64,000 nt of DNA from Candidatus Alloclostridium intestinigallinarum (GTDB lineage: Bacteria > Bacillota > Clostridia > Christensenellales > UBA3700), in the NCBI GenBank assembly GCA_904382605.1, contig CAJFJA010000005.1, positions 66,529 through 130,528 on the forward strand. Reading direction: 5' to 3'. Numbering within the stretch: position 1 is the stretch's first letter; every line of letters begins with the position of its first letter. The translations under genes and the position numbers were made by a program. Positions 44,149 to 53,843 of the stretch are shown here, piece by piece. The notes beneath the pieces were generated by a model, which saw only the letters and a program-made list of their open reading frames with translations, had not been told where the DNA came from and ran no database searches.

Positions 44149-45855
44149 ATGAACGAAATATTGATAGGTAAAGAATATAAGAGCGCGTTCGACAGCGTAC
44201 TCAAACTGCTCAAACGCAGCGTGAGTTACGGCGACGTGCACGTGAAGGAAGTGGACGAGCGGGCAAAGCGCATAGTCACAAACACCTGCGTGTTCAGATA
44301 TTCCGAAAACGCTTCGTCGTCGGAAAATCCCGCCAGGGCAATGTGCTTTACGCCGTCGGGCGCAAGCTGGTTCGAGGGGCTGCGCAGCGGCAAAAACGAC
44401 GCGGGCGACGGCACGGCGCAATGGCTCGGCTTTATAGAAAGCGTGGCAAAGGCGTACCACAGGGAATATTCCCTGCTTGAATTCAAACAGCCCGACAACG
44501 CCGTGAGCGAAGAGGATATGCGCAGATGCCGCGCCGTTCTGGAAAAGGTGCTCGAACTGTTTTTCCCTTCGCTCAAAGGCGTGCAGATAGCGCGCGCGGA
44601 CGGGAAGAGCGAGCCGGACGACATATACGGCGTTTCGCTGAAAACGGAGATGTCGGGCGGAACGGGCGCGTCCGTGCCCGTGCTGGGCAGCGTGTACTTC
44701 CGCAGGCGCGGAAACTCTGCGGAAGGAAAGCTCAATCCGGTAGTCGCGGAAGAGGCGGCGGAAATAGCCGCAAGTCTTTACGCGGCAATACCCGAAAGCG
44801 GCAGGGCGGACGGCGCGGACAAAACAGGCTCCACACGTCTTATAGACTCGGTTATTCTCGCCATGAGCCGTCTGCTGGGCGGAAAGATGAGCCATTCTTT
44901 CGGCGAATGCGTGAACTTCGGGGAAAAAGACGAAGAAGTCATCGGCGAGCTTACGGAAAAACTTTCGCACGACGGCGCGTGTCTTGAATGCCGCAACATA
45001 ACGGTGCTGGGAATTTCGCACGTGCGGTGGAGCAACTCCGCATTCTATGTTTACCGCGGGGAAAAGCCCGTACTGCGCGCCATGGTGGGGCTCAACGGCA
45101 GCGTCACGCTCATGTGCGAAAACTGCACGTCGGGCGGCGCGCTGATAGACAACGACAACATAGTGTGCAGGTATAAGGACGCCGGCGGCAGGGAAGTAAG
45201 GGAAAACATACGCATAAAGCCGAACGAGGAAAACCTGGGACTTACGGAAGAACAGATAGATAAAGTGCTGGAATACAGCGAAATATCCAGGCATTTGCAG
45301 AGCATAACGTGCGGCGAAAATCCGCGCGCGGAGGACGGCTGCACCCGCTGCGTATGTTCCGCCCAGCTGCAGAATCTGGGCACGGCGGACGAACCCGTGT
45401 GGAAGTGCAGGGACTGCCCTTATCCGGAAATAGTGTTCGAGGACGCGGAAGGGGAACTGCATTATACCCCGTCCATGCACTTTGCGCGCGATAAGATGAC
45501 CATGACGGAAGAAGAGGTCTCCGAATGCGTCTGCTGCGGCAGAAAGTTCACCGCGGCGGTGATGAAGGGCACAAATATGTGCCCGACGTGCAGGGCAGGT
45601 TCCCTTGACAGCGAGGAGGGCAAGAAGGGATACGCCAGGTATTCGGGACTGCTTTCCCCCGCCTTGCGCGTCAGGTATATCGGCAAAGTGAAAAGATGCC
45701 TTGAAGACGAGGATATGCTCGTGTTCCTGATGGGCGGCGACAGATATATTTTCGATAAAAAGGATTTGGAAAAGGACGGGTACCTTCCCGCGCCGGTAAC
45801 CCCGCTGCGCCGTAAACAGAAGGCGCAGAATGCGGGAAAGGAGGGACGTAAATGA
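44149..45855 (+). CDS. Multi-CxxC protein of unknown function
   Basis: I do not recognise it. It has 568 residues. The N-terminal 250 are mixed alpha/beta without a known motif. A possible restriction-like or zinc-dependent core could lie in 280-370 (CLECRNITVLGISHVRWSN, MCENCTSGG). The C-terminal third has cysteine pairs CTRCVC, CRDC, CVCC and CPTC, like the tail of the preceding helicase. The DNECR-like spacing of a nuclease is not evident. The start may instead be the TTG at 44140, overlapping the helicase stop. It overlaps the next gene by 4 bases (ATGA). Confidence 0.65.
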   Translation: MNEILIGKEYKSAFDSVLKLLKRSVSYGDVHVKEVDERAKRIVTNTCVFRYSENASSSENPARAMCFTPSGASWFEGLRSGKNDAGDGTAQWLGFIESVAKAYHREYSLLEFKQPDNAVSEEDMRRCRAVLEKVLELFFPSLKGVQIARADGKSEPDDIYGVSLKTEMSGGTGASVPVLGSVYFRRRGNSAEGKLNPVVAEEAAEIAASLYAAIPESGRADGADKTGSTRLIDSVILAMSRLLGGKMSHSFGECVNFGEKDEEVIGELTEKLSHDGACLECRNITVLGISHVRWSNSAFYVYRGEKPVLRAMVGLNGSVTLMCENCTSGGALIDNDNIVCRYKDAGGREVRENIRIKPNEENLGLTEEQIDKVLEYSEISRHLQSITCGENPRAEDGCTRCVCSAQLQNLGTADEPVWKCRDCPYPEIVFEDAEGELHYTPSMHFARDKMTMTEEEVSECVCCGRKFTAAVMKGTNMCPTCRAGSLDSEEGKKGYARYSGLLSPALRVRYIGKVKRCLEDEDMLVFLMGGDRYIFDKKDLEKDGYLPAPVTPLRRKQKAQNAGKEGRK

Positions 45856-48800
45856 AAGGTGCGACTTTGACGGAAAAAAGGCTGAAAAGCCGTAAGTGGC
45901 CTGTTATCGCGGCGGCGGCAGTCGCGGCGGTTGCGGACATATTCGTGATAACCGCGCTGGGCGTCGGAGGTTTCGGTGCGCGCTACTTCGTAATGCCGTG
46001 CCTTCTGCTTGCGCTGGATATTGTTTTAATCGCGCTGTCCGCCGTCACCAACTTCCGTTTCCGCTACTCGGCGGCGGTGTTTACCGGTTACGGCGTTGCC
46101 GCCGTGCTGTTTGGCGCGCTCGGCATTGTCATAGGCAAAGGTACCGGCTCCGGCTCGCCGCTGACAACCGCGGCAACGGTGCTGTGGCTGCTTATGCATA
46201 TTGTTACGGTGGCTGTCATTGTGCTCACTTCGCTTTATGCGGCAAAAATCAAAGGTTTTTCGTTTACCGTTGCGGCGGCTATGGCGGCGGTAGTACTGGT
46301 TGCGGCGCTGTATTCGGCGTTCTTATTCGACCGCGGCTTTTTCGGCCAGCAGTTCGGGGACGTACAGCGCACCCTGACATACCGCTACGTAAGCGAAACG
46401 GACTCCTACGAGGTGACCGGCGCGCTTGAAGGAAAGGGCGAAACCGCCGTCATACCCGAAACCTTCAACGGCAAGGAGGTAAGTTCGGTAAACGCGTCCC
46501 TTCTCACCACCGAGGGGATAAGCAGTATATATATACAGTCTGGCGCGGATACCGTCTTCAAGAACACGTTCGTGCTGACGGGATATACGGGCGGATATCC
46601 TTCAATCTACATCGACAAAGACGAAGTGGACGAATTCCGCACCGCGGTGTATGCGGCGGCGTATGAAGAAAACAGCGAGGAGTTCTTCTCCGCGGCGGCG
46701 AATATTCTTCCGTGCAATCTGGGCAGCGGCGAAGTGTACGTCATATTCAAATACGATTTGCAGTCTTACTCGCAGGTGGAAGGGGATATTTTCCCCACCT
46801 GGTTCGGAAGAGCGGGCGAAAGATTCGACATAAGCGTTTACGAGGACGACTTCCCCTACGTCATGCACTCGGATAAAACTTCCGACGTGGATTTGCACTG
46901 GAACTACCTGAACTTCGGCGGAATAATCTTCACCTCGCCCTCGGACGAGGCGGGCAACGACCTGTCGGGGCAGACGGTAAGGGAAGGGGTAACGGCGCAG
47001 GTCTCCTTTGAAAAGATATATAAGGTATATATAGGCGACGACAACGACGAGGTGTACGAAACCGCGCTTTCCTATAAGCAGACCCGGGTGGACGGAAAGT
47101 CCCTGGACTACCGCTACGCAGTGCCTAGCACCGCGCAGAATCTTATCGACGAACTTCCGGAAAGAGACGGTTTTACCAATAGCGCCTGGAATTATTCGTG
47201 GACGGAAGAGGGCATTGTGGACGGAATGGCGACATCGCTCGGCAGGCTGCTCGAAGACAATCCCGGCAGGGATTCGGTGATAATATATCCGCAGTGGAGA
47301 GTGAACGACGCGGAGATAGTCCTCGATTCCGTGCAGGGCGGCACTTCCTTTACATACGGAGATGAAATAACCCTGCAGGCGGACGCCACGGCTCCGGCGG
47401 AAGGTTTTTCGCTCGCGTACTCGTGGCGCGACGGCAACGGCACGATAGAGGGGGAAGAGGGCGAAACGCTTGACCTCGGCGTGCCCACTCCTTCTGAAAG
47501 CGGCAGATATTACGTGACGGTCACGGCAACCGCGCCGGAGATAACTTCTTTGCAGAGCGAAACGACCGTAAGCGTGCGCCTTGACGTAGCCAGGAAGGAG
47601 ATTACGCTGGAATGGACGCTGCCCGACACTTATACGGGCGCCACGCAGTATGTGTCCTGTTCGCCCGCGGAAGGGTCGGCAGTGGGCGATGACGTAATAA
47701 ATATGTCCGTGACGGGCAGCCAGTCCGTAAGGAATGCGGGAGATTACTACGTCAGAGCCGTTCTTTATACTTCTTCGGCGGAAAATTACACCATTGCGGA
47801 GGATTCCGAAAGCAGGAATTTCACGGTTGCGCCCGCGCAGGTGAGCGTTACCTGGGGTTCCGATGTGAGTTTCACCTATAACGGAAGCGACCAGTATCCC
47901 GCGGCAACGGTGAACGGCGTGGGAAGCGACGGCGATTTTGCCGCGGTCGTGAGCGGAACCGCGAAAGACGTGGGCACGCATACCGTTACCGCTTCTTCCG
48001 GCAACGGCAATTATATCATAACCAATCACACGGCGAAGGTGACGATAACGCCGCGCGAAATAACCGTGGGCAGTTGGGAGAACTCCCCGTTCATCTATAA
48101 CGGAAAGCGGCAGTATCCGCTTGCGACGGCGCTGAACAACGAAGTTTCCGGTGAAGAAGAAGACGTGCTTTCCGGGCTGGTGTATTCGGTGGAAGGCGGC
48201 GTGGACGCCGGCTCTTATACCGTGCATGCCGCATTGCCCGCCGGCAGCAATTACAGCTTCTCTTCCGCCCAGACGCACGGGTATTCCATAGCGAAACGCA
48301 CGGTTACCGTGTCCGGCTGGAGCGGCAGCACGCTGACATACAACGGCGCTTCCCAGCACCCGGTAGTGACGGGCATTTCCAATGAACTGGACGGCGACGA
48401 AGAAGAGATAATAGGCAATATCGTTTACAGCGGAGGCCAGACTAATGCCGGCAGCGGTTACCGCGTCACTCCTTCGCTGGATATGGACAATTACACGCTT
48501 TCTTCCGTGCCCTATACCTATTCCATAGCGCAGCTTGAAGTTACTCTGGTATGGAGCGACGCGGAACTGACTTATACGGGCGCGGTGCAGTATCCCGCCG
48601 TCCTGCGCGCCGAGGGCGCCGTAGAGGGCGACAATCTGGTCGAAAGTCTGACTTACAGGGTGACGACGGGCGGAATCAACGCCGGACTGCATACAGTAAC
48701 AGCCTCCACGACGAACGGCAATTACACGCTTTCGGACAGAACGCACGGCTACACTATTGCGAGAAAGGGCATATCCCTCACCTGGGAGGATGACAGAACG

Positions 48801-49256
48801 TTCACCTACACGGGAAGCGCTGTCCATCCTGAAGTTACGGGCGCCGGCGGCACGGCGGGCGGCGACGGCGTGGACGAGCTGGATATTACCTATTCGGGCG
48901 CCGGCGTCGACGTGGGCAGCCATACGGTAACGGCGAACGTGGGCAACACCAACTATACCGTGACTTCGGGCGCGACGTGCGCGTACTCCATAACCGCAAA
49001 ACAGGTCACGCTTACCTGGAACGCGGAAGACGGCGTGGAATTTACCGCGGACGGTGAAGTGCACGCGCCCGAGGCGTCCGCGGACGACAGCGGGGCGGAT
49101 TCGTCGATAACGTATACCTATTACAGGCAGGACGGCACGCTTCTCGGCGGCAGACCTTCCGCCGCCGGCAGCTATTACGCGCTGGCGCAGGCGGGCGGAA
49201 ATTATTCTTCGGAACAAATCCGCATAAACTTCACGATAGCAGCTTCCGGCATATAA
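45852..49256 (+). CDS. Five-span membrane protein with long MBG-repeat exterior
   Basis: It has 1134 residues. Five hydrophobic spans lie in about 10-160. A strand-rich region follows with a BspA-like segment (GALEGKGETAVIPETFNGKEV), then an Ig-like stretch, and from about 575 to the end roughly seven repeats of 75-80 residues of the MBG type. Repeats share a (F/L)TYNG or TYTGS start, a YP or HP two residues later, DAGSYTV or DVGTHTV, and GNYT endings (for example ITLEWTLPDTYTG, VSVTWGSDVSFTYNG). The long exterior should project from the membrane. It has no LPXTG signal. In this operon it is the only obvious membrane component and could anchor or sense at the surface. Confidence 0.8.
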   Translation: MKGATLTEKRLKSRKWPVIAAAAVAAVADIFVITALGVGGFGARYFVMPCLLLALDIVLIALSAVTNFRFRYSAAVFTGYGVAAVLFGALGIVIGKGTGSGSPLTTAATVLWLLMHIVTVAVIVLTSLYAAKIKGFSFTVAAAMAAVVLVAALYSAFLFDRGFFGQQFGDVQRTLTYRYVSETDSYEVTGALEGKGETAVIPETFNGKEVSSVNASLLTTEGISSIYIQSGADTVFKNTFVLTGYTGGYPSIYIDKDEVDEFRTAVYAAAYEENSEEFFSAAANILPCNLGSGEVYVIFKYDLQSYSQVEGDIFPTWFGRAGERFDISVYEDDFPYVMHSDKTSDVDLHWNYLNFGGIIFTSPSDEAGNDLSGQTVREGVTAQVSFEKIYKVYIGDDNDEVYETALSYKQTRVDGKSLDYRYAVPSTAQNLIDELPERDGFTNSAWNYSWTEEGIVDGMATSLGRLLEDNPGRDSVIIYPQWRVNDAEIVLDSVQGGTSFTYGDEITLQADATAPAEGFSLAYSWRDGNGTIEGEEGETLDLGVPTPSESGRYYVTVTATAPEITSLQSETTVSVRLDVARKEITLEWTLPDTYTGATQYVSCSPAEGSAVGDDVINMSVTGSQSVRNAGDYYVRAVLYTSSAENYTIAEDSESRNFTVAPAQVSVTWGSDVSFTYNGSDQYPAATVNGVGSDGDFAAVVSGTAKDVGTHTVTASSGNGNYIITNHTAKVTITPREITVGSWENSPFIYNGKRQYPLATALNNEVSGEEEDVLSGLVYSVEGGVDAGSYTVHAALPAGSNYSFSSAQTHGYSIAKRTVTVSGWSGSTLTYNGASQHPVVTGISNELDGDEEEIIGNIVYSGGQTNAGSGYRVTPSLDMDNYTLSSVPYTYSIAQLEVTLVWSDAELTYTGAVQYPAVLRAEGAVEGDNLVESLTYRVTTGGINAGLHTVTASTTNGNYTLSDRTHGYTIARKGISLTWEDDRTFTYTGSAVHPEVTGAGGTAGGDGVDELDITYSGAGVDVGSHTVTANVGNTNYTVTSGATCAYSITAKQVTLTWNAEDGVEFTADGEVHAPEASADDSGADSSITYTYYRQDGTLLGGRPSAAGSYYALAQAGGNYSSEQIRINFTIAASGI

Positions 49257-49266
49257 GGAGAGACGT

Positions 49267-50385
49267 ATGAATTGCGAAAAATGTAAAACGGCGATAGATC
49301 AGCCCCTCGAACTGTACAACGGCGAGTGGGCGTGCCCCAATTGCAAGGCGAAACTGGGTAGCGTGATGTCCGACTTTGAAATCAACGCGGATAACGAGCA
49401 GCTGTTCAATCTTGCGGAATGCAGTTATTATACCTGGCTGGACGAAGCGTCGCACGGGAACGCCGAAGGCGCGCGTGAAAACCTGGAAAAGGCGATAGAG
49501 CTTACGCGCGAAGCCGCCGCCATGGGCAATCCGGAAGCGGTCATACGGCTGGGATATTATTACGACAAGGACTATACCGAAGTCAACAGGAGCGAGGCTA
49601 CGCGCTGCCGCGCGGCGTACGCTTATTACAGCGCGGTATGTTATGCCTCTTCCGAACTAAAAGTGGCGAAAGAGGGGGTAAAGGGAACTTACGACCTCCA
49701 CGCCATGCGTGTAAAGGCGGCAAGGTATATGCTGAAAATGCTTGCCGCGGCGCCGGAAGAGCTGACCGTGAACAAGCTGTTTGCGTACGATGACAACCAC
49801 GAGCGCGTAAAAGCGGTGCTGGGCGTGGATTTTCCCCGTCCGCAGAACGTCGCGGGAGTAAGGACGGGCGCGGAGGAGACGGCGTTTGTCAAACTGCTTT
49901 CCTGTTTCCGCCAGAAGGCGCCCCTGTTCGGAGTTATGAAACTGAAGGGAGAGGAGCTTAAGCGGCTTGCAAAGATGAATATCGGCGGCGAAAGCGTGAT
50001 AAGGGCGATAAGGCGCGGACTTTTCCTTGCCGCGGCTATCGCCAACGAAAACGGCAAGGTGGACATAGACGACACGTTTATCGCCCTTAAAAACGAAAGG
50101 GCGTTCAAAGACTTCGTAAACGGGGAAGTATCCGACGGCGGATACTGCTGGCTGTTCTTCTTCAACGATAAAGGCGGACACCGCTTTTTCGGCAAATTCG
50201 CGCTGGGAAGAATACACAAGGCGCTTACGTCTTCGCGCTATACTCTCGTAAAGACGTTTATAGACAGGGTCGGAGAAGATCTCACCTTCCTCGACGACGA
50301 CGTCTATATGTGTAAATCGAAAATGGGCACGGTCAAAGACGCGGTTGTCAAACTGGCGGATTGCGTGCAAAACGGAGGTTTTTGA
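49267..50385 (+). CDS. Zinc-ribbon and Sel1-like repeat protein
   Basis: It has 372 residues. An N-terminal zinc ribbon uses Cys3, Cys6, Cys23 and Cys26 (CEKC and CPNC). About residues 40-130 are helical repeats of the Sel1/TPR type (AAAMGNPEAVIRLGYYYDKDY), usually a protein-binding scaffold. The rest (about 200-372) is a mixed domain with WLFFFNDKGGHRFFGKF, unknown to me. AAGGAGA precedes the ATG. The stop overlaps the next start by one base. It is likely an adaptor of the complex. Confidence 0.7.
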   Translation: MNCEKCKTAIDQPLELYNGEWACPNCKAKLGSVMSDFEINADNEQLFNLAECSYYTWLDEASHGNAEGARENLEKAIELTREAAAMGNPEAVIRLGYYYDKDYTEVNRSEATRCRAAYAYYSAVCYASSELKVAKEGVKGTYDLHAMRVKAARYMLKMLAAAPEELTVNKLFAYDDNHERVKAVLGVDFPRPQNVAGVRTGAEETAFVKLLSCFRQKAPLFGVMKLKGEELKRLAKMNIGGESVIRAIRRGLFLAAAIANENGKVDIDDTFIALKNERAFKDFVNGEVSDGGYCWLFFFNDKGGHRFFGKFALGRIHKALTSSRYTLVKTFIDRVGEDLTFLDDDVYMCKSKMGTVKDAVVKLADCVQNGGF

Positions 50386-51893
50386 TGGATAAAAAGAGCA
50401 AGTTGAACAGGATAATTTCCGTATTGGACGCGAACAATGTCCCCTATGACGGCGATTTCCGCGAACTGCTTACGCGCGGCTACGACAGCGACGGCTGCCA
50501 GGACTTGTCCGACGTTCTGGTCGACGACATATACAAACTTACCGCCAGGGGAATCAACGACAACTTTTCCAGGGAAAGGGACGCGATAAAGGAGCTTGTT
50601 TCCATCGCCGTAAAGCTGGGCAAGCGCAAGGCGGCGGCAAAACTTGACAAATACAAAAAACAGCGCGACGAAATTTTATCGGACGTGAAAGACCGCAAGG
50701 TAAAGGAGGAAAATATGGATATAAAAGGCGAAGTTCTCAAATATATCGAGGTTGCCGAAGAGGCGGCGGGCGCGCTCGGTATGCAGGAAATCAACGATAA
50801 TATAAGCGCAAATCTTGAGCGCTCGCTCCAACTTCTCGGAGAGTTGAGGGAGCTTGTTTCCGGGGTATTCGACAACGGTACCAAAACCGCTTTGCAAAAA
50901 GCGGAAGATGTGATAGACCAGATTTACGAATGGATGGAGTGCGGACAGACGCAGGCGTGCGAAACGCGGCATGTGCGCGCCCTTGAAAAAGCCGTGGAAA
51001 GGGCGAGGGAGTGGAACTCTCTCAACCAGGCGGTGACTACGGGACTTTTCGGCAACAAGGCGAGCGAAAAAGAGATAAGGGAAAGGGTGTCCTTCAACGA
51101 CGGCGCGGACAGGATAATCCAGATACGAATGACCATAAAGGGCGCCGCCTACTTTACGGAAAGTCTGGAATCGGCAAAGGCGATGATAGACAGGGTAAGC
51201 AGGCAGAACGACGAAAGGTTTGACGTGAGCGAGATACAGCAGGATATAGACGGCAAAAGGGAGAAGATAGACGAGAAAAAGGCGGAATTCAAAGCCCTGG
51301 TGATAAGACAGAGAAACGGCGAAATATCCGAAAGGCAGGTAAAGGAAAAAGCACCCGGGATAAAGGCGGTAATCGACAGGCTGGAGAGCGAAATCGCAAG
51401 GCTGCAAAAGAGGATGGAAGACAGACTGGCGGACGAGCCGGTTGCAAGACAAATAGAAGGCACAATGAAGGACATCTATTACGAGCTGAGCGCGCTTGCT
51501 TCCAATCCGGCGGAACTTGCCAAGTCCATGGAAAAACTGGGCGTGGGCAACTTCCATAAATTCATCAACGGCAATCTGAAACCCAAAGAGATGGAAGCAT
51601 TCCTCAACGGAATTGTGAATATAAGGGCAAGAAAGGTTGCCAAAGTGAATACAGAAAGGCAGACGGTAAACGAAATAGAAAAAATAATCGACATGGTGGA
51701 CAAACACAGGCAAAAAGACGCGCCTATGTCCAAGGCGGATAACGAAAAACTCAGGCAGAAACAGGACAGCGACTATGCCGAACTTTACGGAGATGTATTC
51801 GGCAACGAAGGCGCGGGAGAAGTCGAAACGGAGGAAGAGGAAGAAGAAAAGCTGCGCAATAAGGGCAAGCCTTATTCGGACGGCGACATTTAA
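50385..51893 (+). CDS. Long helical coiled-coil protein
   Basis: It has 502 residues, almost all predicted helix, with charged heptads. A region of about 280-400 (IQQDIDGKREKIDEKKAEFK, then VIDRLESEIARLQKRMED) has the long basic-acidic hairpin pattern seen in Snf7-type proteins; this is weak and could be an ordinary coiled coil. The C-terminal 30 residues are very acidic (a run of Glu after VET). It has no membrane span or catalytic motif. The GGAGG site and TGATG overlap fix the start at 50385. It may be a second filament-forming or structural subunit. Confidence 0.65.
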   Translation: MDKKSKLNRIISVLDANNVPYDGDFRELLTRGYDSDGCQDLSDVLVDDIYKLTARGINDNFSRERDAIKELVSIAVKLGKRKAAAKLDKYKKQRDEILSDVKDRKVKEENMDIKGEVLKYIEVAEEAAGALGMQEINDNISANLERSLQLLGELRELVSGVFDNGTKTALQKAEDVIDQIYEWMECGQTQACETRHVRALEKAVERAREWNSLNQAVTTGLFGNKASEKEIRERVSFNDGADRIIQIRMTIKGAAYFTESLESAKAMIDRVSRQNDERFDVSEIQQDIDGKREKIDEKKAEFKALVIRQRNGEISERQVKEKAPGIKAVIDRLESEIARLQKRMEDRLADEPVARQIEGTMKDIYYELSALASNPAELAKSMEKLGVGNFHKFINGNLKPKEMEAFLNGIVNIRARKVAKVNTERQTVNEIEKIIDMVDKHRQKDAPMSKADNEKLRQKQDSDYAELYGDVFGNEGAGEVETEEEEEEKLRNKGKPYSDGDI

Positions 51894-51899
51894 CGGCGG

Positions 51900-53834
51900 A
51901 TGAAAACGGCAAAGGACATCCTGGAAAGGGCGAATTCCGCATATTACTACTTTGTAAAAATTCCGGAACTGGGCGCGGCGGCGGACGAACTTGCGGCGCT
52001 GCTGAAACAAAGTTGGCTTTCTGCGGAAAACAGGGATAAGGTGCAGTCGCTGCTGTGGCGCATTACCGCAAAGCGGCTTGCCCTTATCTACTTTGAAGAG
52101 GGATACGACGGCGCCGACGCCGACGCGGTCAAAGACTTTGCCTTGCAAAAACAAAAAGCCGCCCTGGAAAAGGGGTACGAAAACACCGCGCGCATACTTT
52201 CTGACCTTGCCATGCTCGCGGAGCGGGTGGATAAGGTCATGCGCGACGCCGACGAGCAGGCAAGCAAAATACGCACGCGTTCGTGGACGGGCGTTTCCGA
52301 ATCGGAAGGCGAGTGCAGACAGGCGGAAAAACTTTTCAAAAGCAAGGCGGAAGAGATAGAAAAAATATCCTTTCCCGATCCGCTTTTCAACAAAGGGGTA
52401 AAGTTTCCCGACGTGAAAAGCGAGATACTGCGCGAACTCAAAAAAGTGTCCGACTTTGCCGCAAAGCGCGCATTCGAGCTGGAGTGCAGAAAGAACAAGG
52501 ACATAATAACGGGGGTGCGCGATCTGCGCGAAAGTACGGACTGGAAATACTGTGAATATACCGCGACGACGGACAAGTCCGTGCGGTTGCCCAAAACCGT
52601 GTTTCTGTGCACTCCGTTCACGGACGAAGCGGAACTTTTCGCGGTGCAGAATTCTTCTGGTCCGGTGTATCTTCTGGAGCGGGAAACGCTTGCCGGAAAG
52701 AGCGCGGCGGGACTTGAAAAGTCGTTTGAACTGTTCGCGCGGGAGGGCGCGGCCCTGCTGGTGACGGGACTGAACGGTTACGGCGGCGACAATAAAAACG
52801 ACATATTCCGTGAGCTGGCAAAGTACGGCAGGAGCGGTTGCAGGGCGTTTATAGCCGACGAAAGCGGCGACCACGAGCTGTATTCGCAGGCGGCGGACGT
52901 CACGGGCGCGGAGGATATATGCTTTATATATCTCACCATGCCGGGCTTTTCCGACGTGAAGGAATTTTTGCGGGAGAGGGGTATGATATCCGATACCGCG
53001 GAGGATATGAAATTCGTGCGCGAAAATCTGGCGTTTATGGGCTACGTCGGGCTGAACAGGGCCGTACAGGCGCGCACGCGCGACAAAAATTGGAAAAAAG
53101 AAGCGCTTGCCGTCGTGCGCGGCAGGGCGGAAAAGGCGCGGAGATACATAGAAAAACTGCCCACGCAAAGCCAGCTTCTGGACAGCGGCTGGGGCGACTA
53201 TTCGGAAATGGTGAAAGGCGCGCCGGGCGCAAAGGCGGAGTTCAGTTACGACGACGTGGCGCATGTGGACAGGGAAAATATCCGAAAGATAATGAACGCG
53301 CCCGTAACTTTTTACCAAAGGTGCGGACTGCTGGCGACTTACTGCTGCGGCGCGGGTTCGGATCTGTCCGCGTGGGAGTCCACCGATATGGCGGAAAAGC
53401 AGAACAGGGTGGCGCTCGCCACGCGCCTTCTTCTGCGCGCCATGGGCGTTACCGTGAATGGGAGAGTGGAATTTCACGATAGAATTCCCGGCGCGTCGGA
53501 CGCGAACGGCGTGTGCTGCAACGGCGGACAGGTGATAAAATACAGAACCGGTTTGCTCAGAAAAAAGTTTGAAGAAACCGTGCACACCGTCGCCCACGAA
53601 TGTATGCACGCCCTGCAATTCCAGGCAAAGAACGCCGGCTGGAGCGGGTGGATGTTCAGCGATCTCGGGGTGACTTCCTCGCGCGTTGAGGAGTGGTCGC
53701 TCAACTACGACCATCTGATAGACAAGCCTTACGAGGCTTACCGCAACCAGATTCTCGAAGCGGACGCGGACGCGTTTGCATACGACTGCGTACGCGCCAT
53801 AGCGGACGTATGGCACACGGTGGATTTGACTTAG
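51900..53834 (+). CDS. Putative zinc metallopeptidase, paralog 1
   Basis: It has 644 residues. The last 100 carry HECMH at 566-570 and a downstream glutamate in EADADAFA (residue 620), the layout of a gluzincin zinc site, so peptidase activity is predicted. The N-terminal 200 residues are helical, with AKDILERANSAYY. The middle (about 230-370) looks like a Rossmann-type domain with LLVTGLNGYGGDNKNDIFREL, which resembles a worn nucleotide-binding site. It shares its whole length with the next gene. The ribosome-binding site is weak (GGCGG). Target unknown. Confidence 0.75.
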   Translation: MKTAKDILERANSAYYYFVKIPELGAAADELAALLKQSWLSAENRDKVQSLLWRITAKRLALIYFEEGYDGADADAVKDFALQKQKAALEKGYENTARILSDLAMLAERVDKVMRDADEQASKIRTRSWTGVSESEGECRQAEKLFKSKAEEIEKISFPDPLFNKGVKFPDVKSEILRELKKVSDFAAKRAFELECRKNKDIITGVRDLRESTDWKYCEYTATTDKSVRLPKTVFLCTPFTDEAELFAVQNSSGPVYLLERETLAGKSAAGLEKSFELFAREGAALLVTGLNGYGGDNKNDIFRELAKYGRSGCRAFIADESGDHELYSQAADVTGAEDICFIYLTMPGFSDVKEFLRERGMISDTAEDMKFVRENLAFMGYVGLNRAVQARTRDKNWKKEALAVVRGRAEKARRYIEKLPTQSQLLDSGWGDYSEMVKGAPGAKAEFSYDDVAHVDRENIRKIMNAPVTFYQRCGLLATYCCGAGSDLSAWESTDMAEKQNRVALATRLLLRAMGVTVNGRVEFHDRIPGASDANGVCCNGGQVIKYRTGLLRKKFEETVHTVAHECMHALQFQAKNAGWSGWMFSDLGVTSSRVEEWSLNYDHLIDKPYEAYRNQILEADADAFAYDCVRAIADVWHTVDLT

Positions 53835-53843
53835 GAGGGGGAT

